DNA from: Ilex aquifolium | Taxonomy: Eukaryota; Streptophyta; Magnoliopsida; Aquifoliales; Aquifoliaceae | NCBI GenBank assembly: GCA_951799425.1 | Contig: OX637395.1 | Coordinates: 516,501 to 580,500, forward strand | Direction of reading: 5' to 3' | DNA length: 64,000 nucleotides | Part shown: in pieces, positions 25,632-37,078 of the stretch | Numbering within the stretch: the first letter of the stretch is position 1 | How the letters are laid out: every line of letters starts with the position of its first letter | Position numbers and translations under genes: made by a program | Notes under the pieces: model-generated | Told to the model about the DNA's origin: nothing | Seen by the model: the letters and a program-made list of their open reading frames with translations, nothing else | Database searches by the model: none

Positions 25632-26166
25632 TAGGGGTGTTCACCCTACCCTACGGGTAGGAAATATGCTCTTCCGCCTTCCTACTTGATATTTTGCGGA
25701 AGAATTTTTTCTTGGCCTACCCTACCCGACAGGTGTGGTATTCCTACCCGATTAATCGGGTAGGAAGTCGGGTAAACACTTTTGTAACTATTAATTTTTG
25801 AATGCACCAATTTAACAACACAATAAATCAATAACACTAAAATATAAAACAACTACAACAACAATTATAATAAAATACAAGAAAGTATGAACATCAATCC
25901 ACCATAATTGTTACACAAATACAATAACAATTAATTTAAGTTTAAACCATATGAAATACATTAAAATCATATTAATTAATTAATGTGGGTAGGGTAGGGT
26001 AGGAATGCAGAAATGGATAGCTCTTTCGCATTCCTATCCGATTTAATCGGAAGACCAAAAACTCTTCCGTATTTCTACCCGAATTTTGCGGCTAACCGTT
26101 TAGTACGGTAGGGTAGGATAGAGTAGGGTAAGAACTTGTGGCTAGTCGGAAATTTGAACACCCTTA
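25632..26166. mobile_element. hAT-type MITE, 535 bp, with 8-bp target duplication
   Basis: The element begins TAGGGGTGTTCA and ends TGAACACCCTTA, imperfect inverted repeats. Perfect 8-bp flanking repeats GCTACACT lie at 25624-25631 and 26167-26174. Subterminal clusters of CTACCC and GGGTAG words resemble transposase-binding repeats. There is no coding capacity. Its terminal TAGGGGTG is shared with the other hAT-type elements of the window, but the interior differs, so it belongs to a separate subfamily. Confidence 0.9.
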
Positions 26167-26174
26167 GCTACACT

Positions 26175-27850
26175 CAACAAAAAATAAAAAAATAAAGAGC
26201 AAAAAAATTCAATCAATTTAAATATTCAAATTTTGTACAGCATATACAATTGATTTTGAGCAGTTAAGGAAGACACCAAGAGTGAGAGACAACAAATAAA
26301 TTATTTTTTATTATTTTTTTAACATAGGATAACAAAATGTCACAATCTAAAGTCTAAATGATCCAAAGTGAATCAAGAGATTGGTGGGTATACCAACATA
26401 ATCCTATTGAATTCTTATTATAATTGGACAAGTGGTGCTTTTTGGATCATAACAAGGTGGTCGGAAAGGGTACACGAAATGCTTGATTTTGTTTTATATT
26501 TGTACTTATTTATTATAATTTTCTTAGGAAATGCCGAGTGAGTAATTATGGTTGGTTGACATGAAACGTCTTGTTAAAAGAAAGAGCATTAGAGAGGTCG
26601 TCGACAAGGCTGGCAGTGGCTGCTGAGGTCTCTGCCTCATATACTAATACTATGGGGGTATCCTGTCAACATTAATGGACCACCACTAGATGAACACAAC
26701 TTTGAAAATATGGGATTTTTTTGAACTGTAGCTACGAAATGTCTCTTTCTGAATATGTAGTTTTTATCACTATAAATATCAAAATCCCCCAATTTCTTCA
26801 GGGCAAAGCTAGAATTAGTGCAAAGATAAAAGGCAAAAAAAAAAAAACCTAAGTCTGATTACAATATTAAAAAGTTGAAATTAAATTTTTAAATAATTGT
26901 TTAGAAATCAAGATAAAATCTATAATTGATAAGCATTTTTACTATGGTATCAAAAAAATCTGATATCATGGTTGATATTATTCTTTTTTCGATGCTCCAC
27001 ATATTTGTCATTGAACATTACCCCTCAATATCACACAATTATCTATAGGGAAAATGCCACATAATCTAAATGAAACCCAAAAGTTAAAACTTAAATACAT
27101 ATCGATATTTGTAACTCAAATCTACAACCCAAATTTACATCTCAAATGAAAGGGGACCATTAGATCAGTGGATTCCCTTTAAAAAAGTTGATGAGACCCA
27201 CTCATTTAATGGTCTCCCTTAATTTAATATACAAATTTGAGTTACAGATTTGAATTACGTAATATTTCTCTTCTTTAAATGAGTGTGGGATGAGTGGGTT
27301 CTACTGAAAAAATTGATCAGACCAATTCATTCAAGAGATGATATAGATTTGAATTACAATTATTTGAGTTTTATAACATTGTTCTATTTATAGTCTACAA
27401 AAGACTCCGCCACACGTATGTGAAAATAGGTTTAATCTTATGAACTAGCACAATTGAAGAGGCTCAAACTAAAACAGTAAGTAAGAAAATTCGAGTTGTT
27501 AGTTACTGAAACCAACGGTTGCTCTCTTCAAAACTATGCATTCTTCTTCCTAACTCAACCAAAATGGTCAAACTAACCGTACAAGCTTATAACTGACATT
27601 ATCTTCTATAATTCGGCCACGTATAAGCGGATTCAGAGGTGTATTTTAATAATTTTTTTATATAACTAGCATAACTGGGATGTCCATCCAATACGACGGC
27701 GTTAATGGAAAGAAGCATTCTTTTGCGGGAAAAAAACTGCAGGCAAACGGCGTCGTTGCACATGAATTTGTGACGCATAAACTGACATAAAAGAAATGAT
27801 AACCGAAGTACAAGATGGGGTCTTCCTCTCTGTTTCTGACACAAGATTGA
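26175..27850. other. Intergenic region upstream of the membrane-protein gene
   Basis: Mostly AT-rich with a foldback-repeat copy at 27120-27265 (listed separately). From about 27500 the sequence becomes less AT-rich and contains ACGGCGTTAA, CGGCGTCGTTG and GCCACGTATA, so it plausibly holds the promoter and transcription start of the gene at 29866. No coding exon is supported. Confidence 0.45.
27120..27265. repeat. Foldback repeat, diverged copy of the 49353-49486 hairpin family
   Basis: The words GGGGACCATTAGATCAGTGG and GAGACCCACTCATTTAATGG, joined by AAAAAAGTTGATG and flanked by CAAATTT/AAATTTG arms, match in order and spacing the hairpin at 49353-49486. The inverted arms are still visible but more decayed. 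A further partial piece follows at about 27275-27360. Confidence 0.65.
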
Positions 27851-29304
27851 GAAGGATTTGAGTATTTGGAACCGAAGAAATAACGCTTCTTTGAACGATA
27901 TCTCTCAGTCCGATCTGTACCCACTTGCCCATTTCTCTCCTCAATCTCATTCAATTAAATTATCCCTTGTATTCTTCGTTTTCAGGTCCATCTCTCTTTC
28001 TTTTATCTCAAGATATAGACGTATGTTGAGTGTTTATATATATTAAATTATCCCTTGGTTCCTCTTTTTGTTCTTCTTCATCTGTGTTCATTTTACTTTT
28101 TTATATTTTATAAGGTGATTAACTTTTCTGGCGAAGAGGGTATGTTTCATATAAACACCTTTGTGTAACCACCTGTTTTGAGAAGTGCTTTGATTGCGAG
28201 AATTTTTGTTTTGTTTTGTTTTAATTCTTGTTGTTTCTGGTGAATTTGTTACTTTTTTCAGTTGGTTATGGTTAAGTGGATTTGTATCTGTTATGATTAT
28301 CATTTTAATAATTCCCATCATGTTGAGTGCAAAGATGTTGGGAACTTGGGATTTGGGTTTTGGTTAAATTTGGTGTTGGTTGCTGTGGATCTGATTTGAT
28401 GATTCATGATCATTTTTGGCCTTATGAATAATGATTTCGAATCTGTTGGTTTCGTATGTACTTCAAGAAGAAATGACAATTACCATAAACGTATGTGTTA
28501 TACTCTCATATAAGTTTCTGAATCTTTCGGTCTAATACCTTTCGGTTATTGTTTGTAAAGGTAATATCTACGTAAGAAGATTTCTCCTGCCTCTTCTTCT
28601 TTGCAGGATTTCAAAAGGGTCACTTTATTTACAACTTTTTAGCTGGAATTACCTGGATATGCAGTGCAATAATTATAAATTTAACTTAATTTTCTGGTTG
28701 ATTTGCACCATTGATTTGTCAGTTTTAAGCTCAATTTTAGGAGATTGCCCAAATCTACCTGATTAAGCATAATGATTCGCTGCATTCTTGTGTTGGCTTT
28801 CTTTTGTTGGGTGTTGTGACCTATATAATTGCCCTTGTCACCCGTAGTGATTTTCACTTAACAGTGAAGGTGTGGATGGTTTCATTAGGGAATGCGTGCT
28901 ATCATTCCAATTTCCAAGCATGCTGTGTGGTGTGTTTTTAGATCATTTTCAGTATCGAAATATAGTTGTACAGCTTAAATTGGTTCCTGGACCCCTGGGC
29001 TCACAAATGTGGTTTATCTTGTCGGAGCTCTACCTGAATGACAAAAGAAGTATGAGAAGGCTCATTGTACCTGTACATAGGAAGATGGTGTCTTGATATG
29101 AGCCTTTGCCTCAGCTAATTTGTCTTTAGAAAATCCCGATGCATATGGCAATTACACCCTATTGAGCTATTGAGCCATTAGATATGTTGAGTGCTTGAGT
29201 TCTAAATTACTTGATACAATTCAATTCACTCACCTTTCCAATTTTCTCCCTCTTGCTAAATTTTAGGGATGGAACTTTTTTTTTTTTTTTGGGGGGGGTA
29301 GATT

Positions 29305-29909
29305 ATGAAAAGTCATTTAGTGGCCATGAGTCTTCAAGAAGGAGCGTCGGAATGTAAAGATTGCCCACGTCAAGATTACTTCTCATCTTCACGTGGGGCT
29401 GTTGGTATGTCCTTTTTTTTTTTTTTTTTGCTATAGCCAGGGAAGATAATCATTTGTTCAAGTGTCTGATTTGGTTCATGTTTTGAGGTAAAATATTCAA
29501 TACAATCGTGACACTACGTCATTACCGCCACATGATGTCACCATTCAATAAGAAACAATCAAATGGATAAAGTTAAGAAGTGGGGCAGTTATTAAATTAC
29601 ATAGAAGAGTAGTTATTAAATTATGTGGGATTCACTTGCTCACTTGTTGTTTTTCTATTGAATGGTGACACCACGTGGCAGTGATGTTGTAGATTTTCTC
29701 CATATTTTGGTAGTGGTTGTCTTAATTATGGATTTGATGTTATCAAATAAGACATGAAAAGATTCACTTCATTAACATTAAAACTTGTCCTTTAGTGTTG
29801 ATGTCCATTGTGTTCTGAGAAATTCTTCTTCTACTTAGTCACATGTGCTGAAGAATGGGTAACTAATGGCGGTAGCAGAAGCAAGGGCTGCTTGGCAGAG
29901 AACAGCTAA
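29305..29909 (+). CDS. Candidate spliced upstream ORF overlapping the main start codon
   Basis: An exon at 29302-29404 is bordered by a TTT...GTAG acceptor and a GTTG|GTATGT donor. Its ATG at 29305 opens a frame starting MKSHLVAMSLQEGASECKDC. Joined to an acceptor at 29837-29838 (CTACTTAG), the frame continues TCAEEWVTNGG and stops at 29907-29909. The product would be 56 aa in a different frame from the main protein, overlapping its start by 44 nt. The amino-acid mix looks protein-like, but no homologue is known to me. Because an in-frame TAA lies just before the main ATG, the exon cannot extend the main protein, so if it is transcribed it is a leader ORF that should reduce translation of the main one. 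Splicing is inferred from sequence only. Confidence 0.45.
29490..29708. mobile_element. Foldback MITE inside the 5' leader intron
   Basis: Two arms pair with each other: CCACATGATGTCACCATTCA (about 29531-29550) and the inverse of TGAATGGTGACACCACGTGG (about 29660-29679). Pairing extends outward to AAAATAT ... ATATTTT at the ends. The centre is short and AT-rich. A target duplication cannot be fixed because the ends are themselves palindromic. It lies wholly within the predicted intron 29405-29838. Confidence 0.65.
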
Positions 29910-31770
29910 TCGATGCTTCGTCCAAGAAGATGCCAAAAGAGCTCCAAAATTAGCTTGCTGCCCTTCGGCATCTCCATCATCCAAACAGGTTGATGCAGGA
30001 GGTGCAAGTGCAGCAGATGGGCAAGATACTCCTACCACAGGTTTCCTTCCCCTTGACAAGAAACCTTCATATTCTAATCTCTCCCCTGAATCTAGGTGGT
30101 GGCTCCAGATTCATCCTGATTATGGGTACCAAAGGGGTTTAACAAATGAAACCGGCAAAGTTAGCAGTGTCTGCATGCAGAATGAAGATGATGGTGGAGA
30201 TTCTGATGACAACATGAATGCTGAACTCTTCCTTGACAATTATTGTAGAAGCTCTGCAACTTGTATGAAAAAAGATTCTAGGGTCAGAAAGCGAGAGCAA
30301 GAGGATGTGAACACTAAGATTTCCCAAGATCCTCTTGAGCTTCCGGACATGGATGAATCCTTTGTAATAATGGAAATGGATTCTGTTGGTTGCTCAGTTT
30401 CCAAACAACCCAATGTGTTTTATATGGATCCGGATTGTACTTGGATTGGGGGTGCCAAAACTGAACCATGGTGGCGCACAGCAGATAGGGATGAATTGGC
30501 TTTGTTGGTTGCCCAGAGATCATTTGACCTTATTGAGAATTGTGATCTTCCTCAGCCTCAGAACACAAATGTTAAGAGGGACCCATATGCTCATTTTTGG
30601 TGTTCTGATTCTAAAGAGACTTTTTCCTCTCCTATATGTGGGAAGCTCCAATCTGGTGGTCGTCCCAACCAAACTGTTCATACATGGGGCAATCTCCCTT
30701 CATGGAGTACATATGGAAAACCGTTGGCCTCAGTTGAAGGGCATTCACAATCTGGTACTGAGAGACTCGTCAGGTATTGTCCAAATTTTCTATTTCAACC
30801 ACTTCAGTTCTATCTTTTCGTGTTAAAGTACTCTATCAGTCTATCTGGTTTTTCCCATTTAGTGAGGTAATGGTTTGAAAAATTAAAATGGATATAGTTT
30901 TCTTATCCATTTAGCTTATTTTGTTGTTTGATTATTTTCAAGCCAGAAATTTGTGGTCAAAGCATACAGAATATTTACATACTACTTTGATGTGTTGCTT
31001 TTGGCATAGGAAAGCCGATATAATGTTAAAGCCTGAGAAATGTAGTTTTTTAGTGGAATGTGACTAAAGAAACATAGCTTCTAGATTGAGTCTGCATAGC
31101 CTCTCTTAGCACAATTATGCCAACAAAAAAAGCCATCAAGTCCCCTGCAGATTTCAAATCTCTGAAAGCCATTCATTTTTCCCAAGTTCTTCAGATTGCT
31201 ACTTTTTTAGTTTGGATGCCAAAAATTTTAATGTCATGTATAGACCCTTGATTTTATCCTGGTTGTAATTTTTGAATGAGAAACAGTGAATGCACAGCCC
31301 ACAAAGCTGTGACTGAAACACAGATGTCGGAGAGCGATCCTAGCAGAGCTCAGCTATTGGAAGCACTTTGCCATTCTCAAACACGTGCAAGGGAAGCTGA
31401 GAAGGCAGCAACGAAAGCCTATGCAGAGAAGGAACATGTTGTGAAGCTCTTTTTCAGACAAGCATCACACCTCTTTGCCTATAAGCAGTGGTTCCAACTT
31501 CTGCAGCTAGAAAATCTATATTTCCAGATCAAGAACAATAGAAGCCAGCCGGTATCCACTATATTTCCAGTAGTGTTACCATGGATGCCTCTTAAAACTA
31601 GAAAAATGCGGAGGAGCTGGCAGAAAGCTGCCAAGGGAAGACGAGCCAAGCGTGGCCGTCCTAGATGTGATATTAGCAAGTATGCTGTTGTTTTTGCATT
31701 GGGGTTGGGTCTTGTTGGTGCCGGTTTGCTCTTGGGGTGGACCGTGGGGTGGATGTTGCCAATCATCTAA
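29866..31770 (+). CDS. Plant-specific C-terminal membrane-anchored protein (At2g46550-like), function unknown
   Basis: Two coding exons, 29866-30773 and 31281-31770, join in phase (AG|A) to give 465 aa. The N-terminus MAVAEARAAWQRTANRCFVQ and the following DAKRAPKLACC are strongly conserved in a plant family of unknown function that I associate with At2g46550 and At1g01240. The middle is acidic and serine-rich. A charged, probably coiled-coil stretch lies at about residues 325-380 (RAREAEKAATKAYAEKE). A basic stretch (KTRKMRRSWQKAAKGRRAKR) precedes one transmembrane segment at about 436-460 and the protein ends in MLPII. This is the layout of a tail-anchored protein facing the cytosol. The start is set by an in-frame TAA six bases upstream. 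The leader appears to be interrupted by long introns from about 27.9 kb on. Confidence 0.88.
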
Positions 31771-33225
31771 GCTCTCTAGATGTTATATCTAAATTTTCTG
31801 CTTGATGTGAAGATTGTATTGAGGGGAGAGTTGAGTAGCTGTGTATTTCATTAGTTCTTGAATGTATGCACATATTTAGATCCCTTAGTTTTTTTTTTTC
31901 TGGTCTATCTTAGCTTTTGTACTTCAATGAGTTTCTCTTCTTGTACAAATGACAAGGTGATGTTGTTTTGTGTATATATTTGATGCAGACTGGTTCTGAT
32001 CTGATTGCTGTTTGGCTAACCTTATGCTGCCTTTTGTTTCTATCTCTGTCGGAAGTGTTCTTCCTCACCCAGAAATTTTTCCTCGCCTGTAGCGTAGTTT
32101 TTGAGGTCTAATAGTTGTTGCATTCTGCAGTGTGATGATGAGATGTTCTACGCTGGTGATCATCTTGTAGAAGAAACTTTTAACTGAAAAATAATGAAAA
32201 ATCAGAGATTTATATTTTGCTAAATTACAGGTTTTGCTTACAATTAATGTATATGGGCAGAAGGGTTTTTATGGAACCCCATTTTCTCTATGCAAGTATG
32301 CAGTTCACAACCAGGCACGCTACTTCATTGGTAGATTTCAATCCTCTGCGCGTACCCTAAAGAGCACTGTCATTAGCCTTGCCTACACATTAGGCTTGGT
32401 TCCTTTTTAACATGTCCATGAGAGAATGATATCCTTTGGTTTATGGCTGTGTCAAATCCATCAACCAATGTGTGTAGGTAAGAATGGATTTTTTTTTAAT
32501 GAAGAGAGAAAGTATAGCATTAAATATCTATATTTTCTTATTAAATATATTTCAGTGCACGAGACTTCTGTCACTACGAGATTTTTAAAAAAAAAACTAC
32601 AGTATGTGGTTCTCATCATTAGGATTGTTTGAGATCTAATATTTCATATTCGTCTTATTTCATTTCTAACACAAAAGAACCTCGTATTATTAAAAAAACT
32701 TACCAGTTTATTATTTTTTCCTACAAGTTTTTATCTATATATATGCTTCTTTTTCTACCCGATTGTTAGGCTATATAATGGGATGTAATCCTTTCCCAAC
32801 CATCCTCAAAGCTCAAACTACCAAAGACGGAAATAGTTCGAGTATTGTTCTTTTAAACGATATCATTTTATGTAGTAAACGATGTTGTTTTGAAAATAAC
32901 GTTTTTACTTATTATATAAGAGTTCCACCCTAGAAATATTTTTACTATATTATTAGTTGGCCTCTTCATTTTTAAATAATTTTTTTGTTTTTATTACATC
33001 ATCATAATTCTCAATTTTTTTTTTTTTTGCTTTTTATGGTTGAAAATTTTGAAAATATGTGTATTAACTTCTGTTATGAGTATTCAAACGCTGCCCTAAG
33101 TCCTACCTAAAAGGTAGTAACGGGTCCGGAGTCCCGAAATTTGCATTTACAAACAACCGACCCGACAGAAAGTGAGTTCCAACATCCATTGAAAGAGCCA
33201 GCGAGAGAAGAGAAGAGAAGAGAAA
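31771..33225. other. 3' UTR and intergenic spacer
   Basis: The first 200-400 bases are probably the 3' UTR of the membrane-protein gene. The rest is AT-rich with T-runs (for example about 33010-33030) and no recognisable gene. The final 50 bases before 33226 contain a GAGA-rich leader (GAGAGAAGAGAAGAGAAGAG) of the next gene. Confidence 0.5.
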
Positions 33226-35692
33226 ATGCCGGTGATGGAGAAGCTTAAGATGTTCGTTGTACAAGAACCTGTGGTGACAGCTTCTTGCCTCATCGCTGGA
33301 GTCGGTATGTACTATTTAATGAAAGTAAATATGCAACCAAGTTCTTCATCTCTAATATCTGAAAAATCCTAATACCAAACTTTGAGAATCTTCGTCTCTC
33401 TCTCTCTTTCTCTTTCTCTTTCAATCCATCTTAATCAATACATAATTACTAGCTAAATTACTTGTTGAGACATTTTTTTCAATACATACGTTCCATATAA
33501 TTTTTATTTTGCTCTTTGATTTCAGTATTGTGAGATCGTGTTTTTCAATTGTAGAATTTGTAGATAGGATTGGGTTAGTTCGGCTGCTTGATTGAGAAAT
33601 CACTATTTTGTAAAGGCGAAGGCTTTTATTTATGTTCTTATGCGATCAGAATTAGTTCTTCTGACTCATATTCGACGGGGATACCCCTGTAGCTCCGTCT
33701 AATGCATTCTAATTCCGATGCACACACGCACACTCTCAAACATGCGTATGACTTGGGGACAATCTGATTGAAAATAAGCTAGTCTGGATTTGGATCAGTC
33801 TTGTTCTGAAAGGATGGAAGATATGTTGCTACCTAGGTTCTGGATGATGTGGGTCTGAAGTCTGCATTTGAAGCTTCTTGTTGCCAATGCGTGGAAGTCT
33901 ACCACCTGTTGGACATGGAGGGTCCATTAAAATTAGGTTATTTTCAATTATGGGCAGCATATAATGCAAGACCGAATATGTTTACGACTTAAATTCATTG
34001 CTATGATTCATATATTAAAATGCTATGGCGGGTTAAAATGGAATACATACTTTTTGTTGTACTGAATTTAGATTCAACCAAGACGCCACCAAGTGCCAAA
34101 TAGGTTGGGACTTGGGACACCAAGAAGCTCCTTGCCCCTAGTTTTTAAAATATGTAAATTCTGGTGCTTTTTGTTTTCTCTTTTGGGAGAAACAAAATTG
34201 GGAACTCTGAATAACTCTTCGACTCCAACTGGTAGGAGGGAACGGATGGAAATATCTACTTGGAGATATGTACTGTTTTTCAATATGATCAATGGAGCTT
34301 TATATAATATGTAGTTGTCATTTTTCAACCTTCCATGTCAAGCTAGGTAAAAACCTTAAAGTTGAAACTTGTGTTGTGTACTATCATGTCCTCAAATTTA
34401 TTGATGTTAAGCAGCTGCAAGATCTCTATTTTCTTTGTTTTTTTGTTGAGCGTCGTCACATGTAGTGTAGAGCATAGGCTCAATCTGGTTTATTCTTTAC
34501 AATACCTGGATTTTTCGGTAGCGAGAGTACTTGTTCGACATGTTTGTTGTTTAATTGCTTGGTGACCAAATTACCCTTATAGGAAGGGGAATTTATAGCT
34601 ACATATGGTGGGAAGCATAATTTCATCTTGCTCATTCTTTCTTTTGGAATATTTCAGGCCTTTTTCTTCCAGCTGTGGTGCGACCTATACTGGACTCCTT
34701 TGAAACATCCAAGCAAGTCCCCCAACCTGCCTTAAATGATGTGAGTATTATATTATGAAAGATGTTTTCTTGAATTCTTGTTGCACTTTCTCGCCATATT
34801 ACTTAATTGATTTGACTTATCCTTGATAATATTTGGAGAATTCAACTCCATTTGTGTGTGAAAAATGAGTAGCTTCTGCAACACAGGTCAATGCTTTGTT
34901 ACTACTTACTGGTTACTAGAATACCACTATTAAGCAACCAAGGCCACTTCAGAGGGGGGGGACAGGATTTAAGTTCTTGTTGAGAGATAAGTGCATGTTT
35001 AAAATACATTGAAATAGGCTGGCTTATGAAGAGCACATGGTTGATTGCTTTGCAGTTAGTATCCAAGAGAAAGATTTGGTCCCAGTTCCAAATTGATCAT
35101 AATTATTTAGTAACTGCCCTGAGATTGAGTCAGATTGAATCTTCTATCCAATATCTACTTTCCGGTCTTTCCTTTGTCTTCCGCAAAGCACTTTCATTCG
35201 TTGAAGATTTTATTGTTATTCAATTGTTAATAGCATCTGTTGTGCGACTTATGGTGCTCTCAATCTAGTTGCCCTTGGACCCATTAGATTTTGGGTTGCT
35301 CTATATTTTGATGTTAATATAGCAGGAGCAGTAGTACCAGTTTCTACTATACCTTTCCCATTTGAATGCCACGTACACAACTCCAAAAGTGGGTTTATGC
35401 CTGTCAAAAGTGTTAGAGTGACCATCCAAGACCCAACTTTGATACCATGTTAGAGCATCCAACTTAAAACCAATTAGCAATGGGTGGTGTGTATGTAAAC
35501 TTACATTGGTGGTTCTTATTATTTGATGTGGGAGACAAGTTCTCTTGACAAAGTTATTTGAAGGAAATTTCTAGCGCTCCTTTAAGCTTTTGTTTTCACT
35601 TTCAACTGACTCATTGCCCCAGTACTTTCATTAAATTGATCATTTGTTTTGTGCATTTGCAGGTGGTTGCTGGCATGACTGGCAAAAAATAA
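33226..35692 (+). CDS. Small mitochondrial complex I subunit-like protein (NDUFA3/B9-like), 63 aa
   Basis: Three exons, 33226-33304, 34658-34740 and 35663-35692, all bounded by GT-AG introns with matching phases, give 63 aa starting MPVMEKLKMFVVQEP and ending VVAGMTGKK. The last exon is only 30 nt including the stop. A single hydrophobic helix covers about residues 13-36. The stretch EPVVTASCLIAGVGLFLPAV resembles the EPV...SF..GGLAVILPPL region of the animal complex I subunit NDUFA3 (B9), an inner-membrane accessory subunit of NADH:ubiquinone oxidoreductase. I relate it to Arabidopsis At2g46540 by sequence memory and by its position. The complex I assignment is an inference from the family. 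Confidence 0.75.
35437..35540 (-). mobile_element. LTR edge with primer-binding-site remnant, intron 2 of the NDUFA3-like gene
   Basis: Read on the minus strand, the sequence ends CTCTAACA followed directly by TGGTATCAAAG (complement of 35437-35447). This is the classic end of a 5' LTR (CA) next to an initiator-Met tRNA primer-binding site (TGGTATCA). The LTR would run from 35448 to higher coordinates. The other boundary is not clear and the end coordinate is approximate. It is a short Copia or TRIM-type fragment without coding sequence. Confidence 0.55.
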
Positions 35693-37078
35693 AGATAACA
35701 TGAAGGGTAGATGTTATTTTCAGTAATCTGATTCCCTTCCCACCTATTTTCCTTTATACTCTGATAAAAGATTGAAATAAGAGTTGAGTATCTTTTGTTT
35801 CCTGTGAACTTTGAAGTATTGCACACTTATCTTAACTCATTTGTATAATGTATGAATTGTTTTTCATGCTACTTGAACCATTTGAGCTTCATCTATAACC
35901 TATTTTTTTTTTTTCGAACAGCATATATAGCCTATTCAATGCATGTTAGAATGCCTGAGCTCTTTTTCACCTGTCTTGGTGGGCTTAAAATTGGGATCTT
36001 TTGACCCATCTAGAGAAATCGGCCAGTTTGGACTTTGGAGTGCCCTTTTTTCTACTTGTCTCTAAGATCATCTGTTTGGTTAAAACACCCTTACGTTTTT
36101 TAGACTGAGTACTGAGATTATTAATTTAAATACGATAAATTAACTGTCTATTGGTTTTTTGTTACATTGTAAGTTTTTATGACATTTTAGATCAGTACTT
36201 GAAGAAAATATATGTAATTGGTTATAATTTTCTGAAATGGGTTGATCATTTCAAAATGAATCGAGGGCAACCATCCGTGAATTCTAACTTGGTTGAGTGG
36301 TGACTTGCATACGCCAAGTGACATTTGAGCTCCAAATAGTCAGGTTGTAGTGTTTCTGATATTGTTGCATTGAGCTGGTTTAAAGACTCCAAATTAGTTT
36401 AAAACTGCCATGATAAGTTAATGAAATTGATGTGATTGTATGTATGTGTTGGATGGTTTGCTCTAGTATCTGTAATTATTCATGAATATGAGTTGTGTAA
36501 GTAAACCCTACATCAGCAATCAGCTCAGCTGGTCAGGGTGCTGATATTTCATTGCTTGATTGAATGGACAGGTTAAAAGTTGTAAGTAATTTTCTATAGC
36601 TTAAGTGGTGGATTAGTTGAATTTTGGAGTAGGTGACCATTATAAGTAATTCAATTATTGAAACTGTCAGCATCAGCACATCATTATCTTAGGTTAAATG
36701 AATTTTAAGTGCTCTCAGAAACTGTGTTCCATGTAAGCAAATCATTTCCACGGAGAATTGTGAAGCATGTGGGACGGGTTCCTTAGCTGTATATGTGCTG
36801 GGTAAGATGTTTTATCCCTCCCTATTTGGGAATCCTATGCTCAAAGTTACGTCAATATGTGTTGTCTTAAGAAGTGGAGTCATTGTTCATATCTTTTAGA
36901 TTATAGGTACTGATTGCCTTCTCCATGATTTGGACACCATCAATTTTGCTTATGATATATATATACTAGTTATTGCCTGTGCTTGAAGGCACAGAGTAAT
37001 AAAAAAGAATGGTCAACAATAAATATATTTATATTCACATTTAAAATCAAATCACAAATATAGAGGAGAGAGAAAGGA
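35693..37078. other. 3' UTR of the NDUFA3-like gene and repeat-poor spacer
   Basis: The 3' UTR probably extends to about 35900. The rest has no coding frame. A tRNA-SINE-like phrase (GTTGAGTGGTGACTTGCATA, about 36292-36311) is present but too degenerate to define an element. TATATATATATACTAGTTATT at about 36955 may mark the outer edge of the GGT-rich element that follows. Confidence 0.4.

Noticed and set aside
27599-27954. Overlapping minus-strand frames of 81-98 codons
   Set aside because: They oppose the presumed promoter/leader of the membrane-protein gene and show no conserved family.
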